Positions 10,354 to 19,500 of a stretch of DNA of 64,000 bases are shown piece by piece. Source of the DNA: CAYQJV01 sp964417925 (GTDB lineage Bacteria; Hydrothermota; Tepidihabitantia; B3-TA06; CAYQJV01); assembly GCA_964417925.1 (NCBI GenBank), contig CAYQJV010000005.1:11960-75959 (forward strand). Direction: 5' to 3'. The notes under the pieces are model-generated. The model made no database searches. It saw only the letters and a list, made by a program, of their open reading frames with translations, and was not told where the DNA came from. The translations under genes were made by a program, and so were the position numbers. The stretch's first letter is position 1, and each line of letters starts with the position of its first letter.

Positions 10354-12087
10354 TTACCTTATTAAGGTAATCTTACCAGAGTAAGTACCTTTTTCTGTTT
10401 TTAAAGTGTAGAAGTATATGCCTGAACTAAGGCCTGGAACTTTTATCTGATTGTTTCCACGTGTTACATTTAACGTTCTTTCAAAGACCTTTCTGCCTGC
10501 AGTATTGTAAAGTACAATACGAGCATTATCAACAGCAGTTTTTGAAGTTATATGTATAGCACCTGTTCCTCCAAACACTGTAATGTTTTCAGAAACCACG
10601 GCCTCCTCAATTCCTACGGTTGTGGGTACTTTTAGTATCACAGGAAGATATTTGTCGTAAATTGTTGCAAGTTCATCGTTAAGCAGATGAGTATAGTAAA
10701 CATCTCTTCCATCTAACTGTTCACAGAAGAATATGTGAGCAACTGCAGTACTGTCATCCACAATCTGAAGGTTCTTTGCTACATGAGGCCTACATTCAGT
10801 CTCTTCCTCAGTATTTGTAACATTTGCCTCACTAAGATCGTTCCACTCCACCCCTCTGTTCCAACTATACCTTACGTATATATCCCACCTTATTCCTTCT
10901 CCAGCTGTGGAATCTGCAATATCTTCCTGCTGCCCCCATACCGCTGCAATCCATTTATCAGAAGTAGCCAAACTTATACAACCAGGGTCTACAAGTGGTG
11001 CTATTGCACCTGGATCAGGCTCTGCATTTACAAGAAATGCGGTATCACTAACTTCAGGAATGTATACATACACTGCACCAAAAGGAGGATATCTTCCTGT
11101 CTGGTCATAGTATTCATACCGAGAATAGATAAATGCAGGAGAACCATCATCAAACAATGCAACCTGTAAATCCACATAAGCTGGTTGACCTTCTTTGAAT
11201 AGATGGAATGTATCAATTACAGGAACATAAAACTCTATAGGTTGAGGGGATGACCAGGTTTCTCCTTCATCTTCTGAGGTTACATAATAATACCCATGAG
11301 AATTATTATCCCATGCCGCCACAATTATCTTGTCTCCTCTAACATCCCAACCAGAAAGAAAAACTGCATCTCCTAAATCTGGGAACAATTGTGTCTGTAC
11401 CTCAGTAGAGGTAAAATCATCCAAGGTTCTATAAAACCATACAGCACCCTTATCAGTTCCTAAAGTAATCTGCATTACAATACCAATGGCACCACTCTCC
11501 AGCTGTTTTCCTATCACTTTATGACAATCAATATCACCTCCTAAGGGAAGAGGATCATCCCATACTCCACTTCCCCATCCACCAGAACCATATGCTCCAG
11601 CAGGAATCCCCCAGGCAGGACCTTCTGTCAACACAGGGAATGTAGCTCTTGGATAATCGTCATAGGAAACCACTGCTGTAGGATACCTTCCTCCAGGATT
11701 TGACCCAGAAATTCCAAACTCTCCCCTAAAAATGGTATCAGCAATATTTTCTGAAGTAAATTGATCAGATGAACTATGTGCTATTATAATTCCTGTAGGA
11801 TCAAGACCTCTATTCACTATCAACACATAACCAGCTTCTGGATTCCAAGAAATACATTCATGTAATGCCCCAAAAAGACATCCCCAAGCATGGCCTGAAG
11901 AGTCTACAATAACTCCTGTGCTGAATTTCACATCAGGAGAAGGCGAAATATAACGGCCATTCTCCGCATCAAAAGGACTGTACTTATTAAGTATCATCGC
12001 ACTTTTATTGAGTTCGTTAACAGGTATATACATTGCTGCTGTTAACACACTCACCATAAAAACACTTAATAACATCTTCTTCATCAT
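10354..12087 (-). CDS. secreted BNR/sialidase-like beta-propeller protein with sorting-like C-terminus
   Basis: A 577-residue exported protein. After a signal peptide come repeated propeller blades, including an Asp-box-like TSEDEGETWSSPQ and a degenerate SWNRGVEWN. The tail runs GLSSGIYFYTLKTEKG and ends in KITLIR, the pattern of type IX / FlgD-like sorting modules. Asp-box propellers occur in sialidases and in many non-enzymatic surface proteins; I see no catalytic set, so the function is open. ATGs at 12087 and 12084 both follow AGGAGG. It is the first large gene after TonB, reading into the lipoprotein and receptor genes. Confidence 0.78.
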   Translation of the reverse strand: MMKKMLLSVFMVSVLTAAMYIPVNELNKSAMILNKYSPFDAENGRYISPSPDVKFSTGVIVDSSGHAWGCLFGALHECISWNPEAGYVLIVNRGLDPTGIIIAHSSSDQFTSENIADTIFRGEFGISGSNPGGRYPTAVVSYDDYPRATFPVLTEGPAWGIPAGAYGSGGWGSGVWDDPLPLGGDIDCHKVIGKQLESGAIGIVMQITLGTDKGAVWFYRTLDDFTSTEVQTQLFPDLGDAVFLSGWDVRGDKIIVAAWDNNSHGYYYVTSEDEGETWSSPQPIEFYVPVIDTFHLFKEGQPAYVDLQVALFDDGSPAFIYSRYEYYDQTGRYPPFGAVYVYIPEVSDTAFLVNAEPDPGAIAPLVDPGCISLATSDKWIAAVWGQQEDIADSTAGEGIRWDIYVRYSWNRGVEWNDLSEANVTNTEEETECRPHVAKNLQIVDDSTAVAHIFFCEQLDGRDVYYTHLLNDELATIYDKYLPVILKVPTTVGIEEAVVSENITVFGGTGAIHITSKTAVDNARIVLYNTAGRKVFERTLNVTRGNNQIKVPGLSSGIYFYTLKTEKGTYSGKITLIR

Positions 12088-12095
12088 TACCTCCT

Positions 12096-12150
12096 TTTTC
12101 TTTTTATTTATTTTTTATTTATTTTTTTATTTTTATCACCCCCTTTCTTT
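12096..12150 (-). other. A/T-only leader tract with TTTATTTATTTTTT repeats
   Basis: The gap between tonB and the next gene is almost pure A/T, with a short TTTATTTATTTTTT-type motif repeated. In the transcript it is an unstructured A-rich leader ending in AAAAAGGAGG. No hairpin or promoter was seen. It could act as a translation enhancer, which is inference. Confidence 0.4.
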
Positions 12151-12768
12151 TTAATCTGTTAATCTAAAGTGGAAGGGTATGGAAACCCATACCCTCACAT
12201 ACCTATCTCTCTGTTTAGCAGGAGAAAAGAGCCATTGTCTTGCAGCCTGCACCGCTGCTCTATCAAGTTCAGCATTTCCTGAAGATTTAAGTATTTTAAC
12301 ATCTATTACTTTTCCATCTGTATCAACAAGTGCGCTTACTACCACAGTTCCCTCTATCTCCGCCTTTCTTGCAAGTTCAGGATAAACAGGCTTAACCTGC
12401 CTGATAGGTTTTGGCTTTACTTCCACTTTATAATAAGGAACAACAGGAACTTCAACACTTTCTTCAGGTTTTTTGTATATCTCAGCAAAATCGGTTGTAG
12501 AAATTGTAGCAGCCTCCACCTCTGCCTCTGATTCAGCTGCCACTGGAAGAGCAGGTTTCTGTTCTGGAGGAGGTTCCACTATTTCTTGTAGTTCACTTGG
12601 GATATTTTCTGCAATAAGTTCTATCTTTTTCTTAGGCTTATAAGGAGTCACCTTTATTTCACGGGGGAGTAGTACAAAAAGAAGTATATGAATCAATAAA
12701 GCACCCGCTATACCTATTCGTAGATAAATTGGGTACTCTCTTTTTAAATCCATCACCTCAACGGCCAT
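12151..12768 (-). CDS. tonB: TonB family energy-transducing protein
   Basis: Couples the proton motive force captured by ExbB/ExbD to outer-membrane receptors. Features: one N-terminal membrane anchor (about 17-35, GIAGALLIHILLFVLLP), a Pro/Glu-rich periplasmic linker (EPPPEQKPALPV), and a C-terminal TonB domain (about 118-205) with the family signature VKPVYPELARKAEIEGTVVV and the AARQWLFSPA motif. At 205 residues it is of normal length. AGGAGGAAGT precedes the ATG. It lies 8 nt after the second ExbD gene and is the last gene of the motor group, directly before the receptor cluster. Confidence 0.9.
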   Translation of the reverse strand: MAVEVMDLKREYPIYLRIGIAGALLIHILLFVLLPREIKVTPYKPKKKIELIAENIPSELQEIVEPPPEQKPALPVAAESEAEVEAATISTTDFAEIYKKPEESVEVPVVPYYKVEVKPKPIRQVKPVYPELARKAEIEGTVVVSALVDTDGKVIDVKILKSSGNAELDRAAVQAARQWLFSPAKQRDRYVRVWVSIPFHFRLTD

Positions 12769-12776
12769 ACTTCCTC

Positions 12777-13184
12777 CTAAGTTTCATATTCCGTTGCAAA
12801 AGTTAGTTTAAGTGCTCCAACCTCTCTTAACTTTTCTATCACCTGGTTCACCGTTTTATATTTTGCGTAGTGGTCAGCCCTGAGTATAACTATGAGGTCA
12901 GGGTTCTCTGTAAGCTTCTCCTGAATTTTAACGCCAAGCAAGGAAAGGCTTACCAACTTATCATCAATAACAATTCTGCCCTCCCTATCCACCCATACAT
13001 TCGTAGTATTCCTACGCAATCTTATTCTTTCGGTTGCCTTTGCCTTTGGAAGAGTAATTGGAATTCCTTTTTCAACTCTAAAAACAGTTGTAACCATAAA
13101 GAAAAGTATCAAAAGAAATGCAATATCCGACATAGAAGCAGTAGGAATATAGGCTTCGTGTTCCTTTTTTCTTTTTATCTTCAT
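12777..13184 (-). CDS. exbD: ExbD/TolR-family biopolymer transporter (second copy)
   Basis: The stator subunit of the Ton motor. A short cytoplasmic N-terminus is followed by one membrane helix containing the conserved proton-carrying Asp (MSDIAFLLILFFMVTT), then a periplasmic domain of about 90 residues ending LKLTFATEYET. Start: the ATG at 13184 overlaps the TGA of the upstream exbD (TGATG) and has GGAGGAG before it, preferable to the GTG at 13187. Two different ExbD proteins in one operon are common in FCB-type bacteria, where they may form a heterodimer. Confidence 0.9.
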   Translation of the reverse strand: MKIKRKKEHEAYIPTASMSDIAFLLILFFMVTTVFRVEKGIPITLPKAKATERIRLRRNTTNVWVDREGRIVIDDKLVSLSLLGVKIQEKLTENPDLIVILRADHYAKYKTVNQVIEKLREVGALKLTFATEYET

Positions 13185-13591
13185 CACTCCTCCTCAAGAG
13201 GTACAAGACTTATTCGCTTTGCCTTTGCAAGTTTTAATTCATCTAAAACATCTATCATTATTTTATAAGGAGCAGAAGGGGAGACTTTTATAGCAAATGC
13301 AAGACTCTCATTTTCTCCTAAAGCCCGCTCTATTTTCTCCCTCAATTGAGGAATTGTAATTTTTTCATTCTCTATTAACACATCCCCCACAGGATTGACG
13401 AGTATTTCCATAATATTTTCTTTTTTAACCTTCACCGTCTCACCTTTTTCAGGCAACAATAATTTCAATCCCTTTTCTCTGGCAAATATAGTGGCGGTCA
13501 TAAAAAATATAATCAGAAGAAAGGCAATATCTGCCATAGAGGCTGTAGGAATCTCAGCCTTGGTTTCTTTTCTTTCTCTAAGGGTTACCAT
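13184..13591 (-). CDS. exbD: ExbD/TolR-family biopolymer transporter (first copy)
   Basis: The paralogue of the neighbouring ExbD. It has the same layout: a basic cytoplasmic tail, a helix with the conserved Asp (MADIAFLLIIFFMTATIF) and a periplasmic domain. Its sequence is clearly diverged from the second copy outside the helix, so the two are not a recent duplication. It starts 3 nt after the ExbB stop and is translationally coupled to the next gene through overlapping stop and start codons. Confidence 0.9.
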   Translation of the reverse strand: MVTLRERKETKAEIPTASMADIAFLLIIFFMTATIFAREKGLKLLLPEKGETVKVKKENIMEILVNPVGDVLIENEKITIPQLREKIERALGENESLAFAIKVSPSAPYKIMIDVLDELKLAKAKRISLVPLEEE

Positions 13592-13594
13592 TTT

Positions 13595-14221
13595 TTATCC
13601 CTTTGATTTTAAAATACCTTTTTCTAAAAGGAAATCTACAAGCACAGAGGCAGCCTCTTCCATATCTCTTGCGTATCTATTAATCACAGCTGAATAAAGG
13701 GTGTGAAATAACACCACCGGCGCTGCAATGGCAAGTCCTGAAGCAGTGGTAATCAAAGCCTCAGAGATACCTGATGCTACAATTGTAGGTTCTACTTCTC
13801 CTGCTTTTGCGATAGCATCAAAAGCACTTATCATTCCAGTCACTGTACCAAGAAATCCAAGAATTGGGGCAAGGGTGGAAGCCATGGAAAGCCATATCAT
13901 CCCTCTGTCAAGAAACGCAAGTTCCACTGCTCCAGCAGCAGAAATACTTTCTTCAACTACCTCCTTCCCAAGCTTCACCTTTGCAAGGCCTGCTCCCAGT
14001 ATCTTTGCTACTGGCTGAGGTGTTTTATCACACAGTTCCTTAGCAGCCTCTATGCCTTCCTCTTCTATAACTTGTTTTAGTCTTTCTACAAACTTTAATG
14101 GATTCAACCTTGCTTTAATAAGAAGAGTTATGGCTCTTTCTATTATAAAAGCAAGAGCTATAAGAGATACCACAAGAAGGGCATACATTACTCTTCCGCC
14201 TTTAATGAAGAGTTCTATCAT
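13595..14221 (-). CDS. exbB: ExbB/TolQ/MotA-family proton channel
   Basis: The channel subunit of the Ton motor, 208 residues with three membrane helices (about 10-28, 95-120, 145-170). The family core is present: GLAKVKLGKEVVEESI, then WLSMASTLAPILGFLGTVTG and the ISEALITTASGLAIAAPVV helix with its conserved Thr residues. It is the first gene behind a consensus promoter at 14250-14277 and has GAAAGGAGG before its ATG. The order ExbB-ExbD-ExbD-TonB is a complete Ton energising module. Confidence 0.92.
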   Translation of the reverse strand: MIELFIKGGRVMYALLVVSLIALAFIIERAITLLIKARLNPLKFVERLKQVIEEEGIEAAKELCDKTPQPVAKILGAGLAKVKLGKEVVEESISAAGAVELAFLDRGMIWLSMASTLAPILGFLGTVTGMISAFDAIAKAGEVEPTIVASGISEALITTASGLAIAAPVVLFHTLYSAVINRYARDMEEAASVLVDFLLEKGILKSKG

Positions 14222-14249
14222 TCATTCCTCCTTTCTTTTGCTTTTTAAA

Positions 14250-14277
14250 ATTATAACTCATAATAATATTTTGTCAA
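14250..14277 (-). promoter_or_regulatory. consensus sigma-70-type promoter for the exbB operon
   Basis: On the minus strand: TTGACA (14272-14277), a 16-bp spacer and TATAAT (14250-14255), both perfect consensus. About 28 nt separate the -10 box from the ATG, with a strong Shine-Dalgarno sequence, so this transcript is leadered. Confidence 0.85.
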
Positions 14278-14278
14278 A

Positions 14279-14629
14279 TCATCTTTCAATCCAGATTGTA
14301 AATATGTATACCCCTAAAAAAAACAAAAGCCCTGCTATAAATATAAAACCATTCATCATAAGTGTAGCCTGCATATAACTCTTAATAAGAGGAAAAAGGT
14401 CCAAAGGCCCTGCACACATTAATCTTGTAGAGATGTTAACCAGTCGGTATATGTTTAAAACAAGGGCAACCAAAATTAAAATAGCAGAGACTCCAGAACA
14501 TACCCATACCGGCGGTTTTTTTAAATAAAATATAAGAAATTTCAATAATCTCGCAACCTTAAACAGTACCACAACCAATATTATCATCCCTAATATAAAT
14601 ACAATTTGTGGAATAATCTCTATTTTCAT
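14279..14629 (-). CDS. small membrane protein, unknown
   Basis: 116 residues, mostly membrane: hydrophobic segments at about 8-24, 44-62 and 88-110. I recognise no family. Its start overlaps the stop of the 114-residue membrane protein by 4 nt. With that protein and the lipoprotein before it, it makes a three-gene unit reading toward the exb operon. The basic segment between helices 1 and 2 (FYLKKPP) suggests a cytoplasmic loop. Confidence 0.6.
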   Translation of the reverse strand: MKIEIIPQIVFILGMIILVVVLFKVARLLKFLIFYLKKPPVWVCSGVSAILILVALVLNIYRLVNISTRLMCAGPLDLFPLIKSYMQATLMMNGFIFIAGLLFFLGVYIFTIWIER

Positions 14630-14970
14630 TTCTTAAATATTAAATTTGAAAATCTTATAATACCTATAAGTATCGTTATACCAGAAATCAAAGAGAAAAT
14701 ATACGAAATCCACTCTAATGTTACCGGAGGTTTTATGTACCCAAGTACTACACCAGAAATAAAAATAATACCAGCAAAAATCATGTATCCTGAAGGAGCT
14801 AAATATAAAAATATCCAATTGGTTTTAACATTCAATACTTTTTCATATTTTTTGGCTACTCTTCCTATGAAGAAAAATCCTAACCAAAACAGTATTGCTC
14901 CTCCAACAAGCAGTATGTATGAGCAGGTAACAAACCAAAAGTATTCAGTAGGAGAAAGTCCATACATCAT
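14626..14970 (-). CDS. small membrane protein, unknown
   Basis: 114 residues with four likely membrane segments (about 12-34, 52-60, 64-82, 88-108) and a basic loop (GRVAKKYEKVLNVK). No family recognised. Its ATG overlaps the TGA of the preceding lipoprotein gene and its end overlaps the next membrane protein, so the three are translationally coupled and may form one complex. Confidence 0.6.
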   Translation of the reverse strand: MMYGLSPTEYFWFVTCSYILLVGGAILFWLGFFFIGRVAKKYEKVLNVKTNWIFLYLAPSGYMIFAGIIFISGVVLGYIKPPVTLEWISYIFSLISGITILIGIIRFSNLIFKK

Positions 14971-15527
14971 TCAATACCTGTTTCTATAAGTTTCCAGAAT
15001 GCCCCTGATTCATTGCGTTGCACAATACCGGTGTTGTTTTTGAACCAGTAGGTAAATTTAAATGTGTCTATCTTGATAATCTCTTGATAAGAAATACACC
15101 AAGCCTCTCCTGTTTCTAACTCTTCCATGCCATCCACATGTGCCTTTAGTATATAGGCGATATTTCCATTTTCATCGTATAAAGTATCGCTCCATTCTTT
15201 GTTTTTATAGAGAGGTAAATCTATCAATCTTATAAATCCTTTTGCTATCTCCTTTTTCTCCCCAAATTCTATGGTATCTTTTTTTATATACCTGCTTAAA
15301 CCATTATCATTGTTTAAAAATGTAATATCTATGCCTTGCAAAACTATCTTGAACTCTATTCCTTCTATTATAGTATCTCCTATCACACTCCACTTTTCTT
15401 CACTCTCCTCTGAAGAATAGATCCAATATCTTCCGTTCTCCAAAGGAAAACAAAAATCACTCTCCTCCTTCCACTGAGTACAGGAGAAAATACCCAGTAA
15501 GGTAATCAAACCATAGTGAAGCTTCAC
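14967..15527 (-). CDS. lipoprotein, unknown, with probable leaderless GTG start
   Basis: About 186 residues. I place the start at the GTG at 15527, not the ATG at 15557. The GTG gives a compact lipoprotein signal (MKLHYGLITLLGIFSC, lipidated Cys16) and lies exactly 7 nt after a TATATT -10 box at 15535-15540; the ATG at 15557 would lie within the promoter. The mature part has a motif series ENGRYWIYSSEES and TIEGIEFKIVLQG suggesting a beta-rich periplasmic domain. Family unknown. It overlaps the next membrane-protein gene. Confidence 0.65.
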   Translation of the reverse strand: MKLHYGLITLLGIFSCTQWKEESDFCFPLENGRYWIYSSEESEEKWSVIGDTIIEGIEFKIVLQGIDITFLNNDNGLSRYIKKDTIEFGEKKEIAKGFIRLIDLPLYKNKEWSDTLYDENGNIAYILKAHVDGMEELETGEAWCISYQEIIKIDTFKFTYWFKNNTGIVQRNESGAFWKLIETGIE

Positions 15528-15534
15528 ATTTTTC

Positions 15535-15562
15535 AATATACACATAAAACCACCCATGTCAA
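15535..15562 (-). promoter_or_regulatory. promoter of leaderless lipoprotein gene
   Basis: Minus strand TTGACA (15557-15562), 16-bp spacer, TATATT (15535-15540), then 7 nt to the GTG at 15527. It diverges from the tRNA-Ile promoter 20 bp away. No Shine-Dalgarno sequence can fit. Confidence 0.75.
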
Positions 15563-15582
15563 GTTAGTTTTACAAAAAATAC

Positions 15583-15610
15583 TTGACATAAAAAAAGTTT
15601 TATGTATTAT
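15583..15610 (+). promoter_or_regulatory. promoter of tRNA-Ile and sppA
   Basis: TTGACA (15583-15588), 16-bp spacer, TATTAT (15605-15610). The tRNA begins 10 nt after the -10 box. The same transcript would run on into sppA. Confidence 0.8.
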
Positions 15611-15619
15611 TTATAAAAA

Positions 15620-15693
15620 GGGCCTATAGCTCAGTCGGTCAGAGCGCGCGCCTGATAAGCGCGAGGTCGGTGGTTCGAATCCACCTGGGCCCA
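15620..15693 (+). tRNA. tRNA-Ile (anticodon GAT)
   Basis: A complete cloverleaf: acceptor GGGCCTA pairs with TGGGCCC (one G-T pair); D arm GCTC/GAGC; anticodon arm CGCGC-CTGATAA-GCGCG with GAT at positions 34-36; T arm GGTGG-TTCGAAT-CCACC; discriminator A at 15693. No CCA is encoded, so it must be added. The stems are very GC-rich for this genome, which suggests high growth temperature. The sppA start codon follows after 3 nt. Confidence 0.95.
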
Positions 15694-15696
15694 TGT

Positions 15697-16521
15697 ATGG
15701 GAAAGTACTTGAAGATATTATGTACACTGGTGTTTTTCTTCTATTGCAATCCTATTTTTTCTCCCTTAGGACTTGTAGAAATAAAAGGAGTAATAGAAAA
15801 TCCCGAAGAAATAATAAAGGAAATAAATTTTTTTAAAAACAATCCACAGATCAAAGGTGTTTTAGTTAGAATAGAATCACCTGGAGGAAGTGTTGCAGCA
15901 TCTCAAGAGATATATGAAGCCTTAAAAGAGTTAAAGAAATGTGGGAAAAAAATAGTAGTTTCCATGGGAAATATTGCAGCTTCTGGTGGATATTATGTCG
16001 CGCTTCCTGCGGATGTAATAGTTGCAAATCCGGGGACAGTAACTGGATCAATTGGTGTGATAGTAGAATACCCGGTGGTTGAGAAACTTTTAAAAAAAGT
16101 TGGAGTGGATGTTGAGGTAATAAAGTCTTCTGAGTTTAAAGATATTCTTTCACCATTTAGAAGGCCAAAGGAAAAAGAAAAAAATATATTGAAGAACGTA
16201 GTAATGGATATATACGATCAGTTTGTGGAAAAAGTGGCAAGGGAAAGAAAGATTCCTGTAGATAGTGTAAAAAAAATAGCAGATGGAAGAATAATGTCCG
16301 GGAGGGAGGCTTTGAAATTAGGATTGGTTGACAGCTTAGGAGGTATAGAAAAAGCAAAAAAAATCCTTGCTAAATTATGTAAGGTAAAGGAACCGGTTAA
16401 ACTTTTCAAATTAAAAAAGAAGAAATCCTTACTTAAAGAGATTATAGAAGGAAGTATATTTTGTACTGACCTTCTTCCCATCAGGCCTTATCCAGTGCTT
16501 AAGTATTTGTATAAACTTTGA
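15697..16521 (+). CDS. sppA: signal peptide peptidase SppA, short form (S49 family)
   Basis: A membrane-anchored serine protease that degrades cleaved signal peptides. The N-terminal hydrophobic anchor (about 5-17) is followed by the S49 core: ESPGGSV (60-65), IAASGGYY with Ser96 as nucleophile, GTVTGSIGV, and SSEFKD with Lys148 as general base. The 52-residue spacing between Ser and Lys is as in the Bacillus enzyme. About 274 residues is the short SppA form. The ATG at 15697 lies 3 nt after the tRNA-Ile discriminator base; a GTG at 15670 would start inside the tRNA and is rejected. The stop overlaps the TTG of the next gene. Confidence 0.9.
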   Translation: MGKYLKILCTLVFFFYCNPIFSPLGLVEIKGVIENPEEIIKEINFFKNNPQIKGVLVRIESPGGSVAASQEIYEALKELKKCGKKIVVSMGNIAASGGYYVALPADVIVANPGTVTGSIGVIVEYPVVEKLLKKVGVDVEVIKSSEFKDILSPFRRPKEKEKNILKNVVMDIYDQFVEKVARERKIPVDSVKKIADGRIMSGREALKLGLVDSLGGIEKAKKILAKLCKVKEPVKLFKLKKKKSLLKEIIEGSIFCTDLLPIRPYPVLKYLYKL

Positions 16522-19500
16522 AAGAGAATAAAGTTTATATTCCTCTTGTACCTCCTACAGTATTAACTAAATACATAGAAACAAAAAATAACTTCATTAC
16601 AAAAAGAAAATCTATTCTTCTATTAACCGACATCTCTGGTTTTACAAAGTATACAGAAAGTCTTGTAGGAAGGAAAAAAGAGAATATAGAAAACATAACG
16701 AAAATTCTTAACCAGCATTTTGAAACCATGGATAAAGAAGTTTCAAGATATAAAGGCTTCCTGGTAAGGTATGCAGGGGATTCTATGCTTGCAATGTTTG
16801 GAGGAGAAAAAGCCCAAGAAAGGGCCATAGAGGCAGGATGGAGAATAATAGATTCCATGGAAAAATTAAAAAAAGAGGAAGGACTGGATATAAAGGTAAT
16901 AATAGGTGGAGGTGAATTTTACGAAATGGTACTTGGAGACGAAGAAAAAAGAGAGTGGGCAATAACAGGAAGAGTAATTTCAGAAATGGCATCGGTAGAA
17001 AAACAGGTAGAAGCTGGAAATGTAATGGTAAAAAAAGAAATATATCAGGAAAAATTCCCTGAAATAGAAGAACCTCCTAAGATAACTGTTGAAGATGTTA
17101 AAGTATTTTATCCCGCCTCTCTTGAAAGACTTCCAGATACCACATTTAGGGGAGAGTATAGAATTGCAGCTACTGTATTTATAAATATTTATGGCTATGA
17201 TGAAGAAAATCCTCAATTTGAAGAGTTAAACAACTTTTTCATCTATATAAAGAATCAGGCAAAAAAATATGGAGGAATAGTTAACAAAATAGATATACAT
17301 CATGAAGGGATAAAGATAATGGTCGTTTTCGGAGCTCCTTTTGCAATAGCAGAGGAATACTTGAAAGCAGTAGAATTTGCAAGAAAAATAGTACATTACA
17401 AAACATCTTTAAAAACAAAAGGTACAGTAGGACATGGGTATGTGTATGCAGGCTTTATTGGAGGAGACAGAAAAGAATACACCATCATAGGAAGTTCTGT
17501 AAATACCTCTGCAAAACTTTTGTCTTTTACTGCGAACAGAGAGATAATTATTTCTGAAGAGTTAAAAAAGAATCTTGAAGATGTTTATTCTTTCCTAAAG
17601 AAAGGGACCTTTGAAGTTCCTGGGATAGAAAAGAAAATTTGGTATTATAAATTACTGGATATAAAAAAAGAAAAAAAAGAAAAGATTACAGAATCCAGAG
17701 AAAAGATAATTAATAAAATTTTAAAAGAAATGGGAAAAAAAGAAAACAAAGTATTTATTATAGAAGGAGTAAGGGGGACAGGAAAATCTTTTATTGCAGA
17801 TGCCATCATTCAAAAATATAAAGGAAATTGGATTAATATAAGAGGAGAAGAAGGTATAGCCTATGAACTGTTCCGAAAGATTCTTGAAACAAATGCCGGG
17901 ATTGAAATCCAGGATGATAAAAAGAAAATTCAAAAAAAGTTAAATATGCATTTTCTATCGCTTAACCTCCCTCCTGAGTTTGAAAAAAAGATTCCCTTTA
18001 TAGAAACTGTAATATTTGGGATTGAGCATCCAGAATTTATCATCACAAACTACCCTCCAGAACTGATAAAAGAAAACCTAAAAGAGGCATTCCGGATTTA
18101 TTTAACACAGCTGTTTTATAATTCTCCTTTTCTATTGGTAGTGGATGACTTCCATAAAATGGATAAAGAAAGCATAGAAATTATCAGCCATTTTTTGAAA
18201 GGTATAGAACTGACAAAGGAAAAGGGAATTACAATGCTTTTTACGATGCTTCCCGAAGTTAACGAAACGTGGAAAGGCTATTCTAATGTGGAAATATTCA
18301 GGCTTCCAAGTTTTTCAAAAGAAGAGATAAAAGAACTGGGGCTTTTTTATTTCAACAAAGAACCTTCAGAAGATTTTGTTGAATTTTTATGGGGGAAAAC
18401 CAAGGGGAACCCATCTTACACCATTCATATGATGGAACATATATTAAGAGAGCATCTCTTTAAAATAGATGAAAAGGTCCAACTTGCAGAAACAGCTAAA
18501 CTCCAGGAAATACCTGAAACGGTGTATGGATTACTAATGTCTAAGGTTGATACTTTGCCCTTAGAAACCAAGGAGATTTTAAAAATAGGAGCAGTATACG
18601 GATTAAATTTTTCACTAAGCATTATCAAGAGGATCACCAAAAAGGAGAACATTCAATCCCTGCTCTCATTTGCATTAAAAGAAGGACTTATTTTAAAATT
18701 TTCAAATGGCGATGTAGAATATTTATTTGCAGAATCCATGACAAGAGAAGCGGTTTACAACTCTCTTTTATTGGAAGAAAGAAAAAAATTGCATAACCAG
18801 ATTGCAGAAGAGGTTGAGAAAATGTATAAAGATACTGAAAGATTTTATCCTTTCCTTGCGCATCATTTCCATCAAGCAGAAATTTGGGAAAAAGCGTTCT
18901 GGTATTACTATCTTGCAGGAAAAGAAGATGCAAAATTCTATCGTAATGAACAAGCAGTAGAGAATCTTAGTAGAGCAATAGATATATGGAATGAAAAACT
19001 TGAAAATTCAGAGTACAGAAAGGAAATATATGAATGCTATAAAACCAGAGGAATGGTAAATCTTTACTTAGGAAATCACCAGGATACATTGAATGATTTT
19101 TCAAAAGCAATTTCTTTTGCCAAGGAAAATAAAATGCTAAAAGAAGAAGTAGATTCTTTAAATAGATATGCAGATGTATTACTTGAGATAAGAAATAAAA
19201 AAGGTATAGATTATGCTACTCAAGCCCTTCAAAAAAGTAAAGAGATAGATTATATAAAAGGGATAGGCGATAGCTTCAGAGTAATGGGTAAGTACTACTT
19301 CTATATAGAAAATTCTCCTCAAAAATCCTTTGAATTCTTTAGTAAAGCAATGGAAAATTATTTGAGAGATCCTGCACTTAAAAAGGAATTGCTATCTGCA
19401 TACATAGACCTTGCAGTAAATATGCGGAAACTTGCACAACCTCATAAAGCAGTAAAATTCTTTAACAAAGCAAAGGAACTTGCTGAAACCACAGGAGTGA

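Noticed and set aside
10354..12087. Active sialidase
   Set aside because: Asp-box-like turns are present but I could not identify the arginine triad or catalytic Asp/Tyr/Glu, and such propellers are common in non-enzymatic surface proteins.
15670..15696. GTG start for sppA inside the tRNA
   Set aside because: It would translate the T arm of tRNA-Ile; the ATG at 15697 gives a normal SppA N-terminus.
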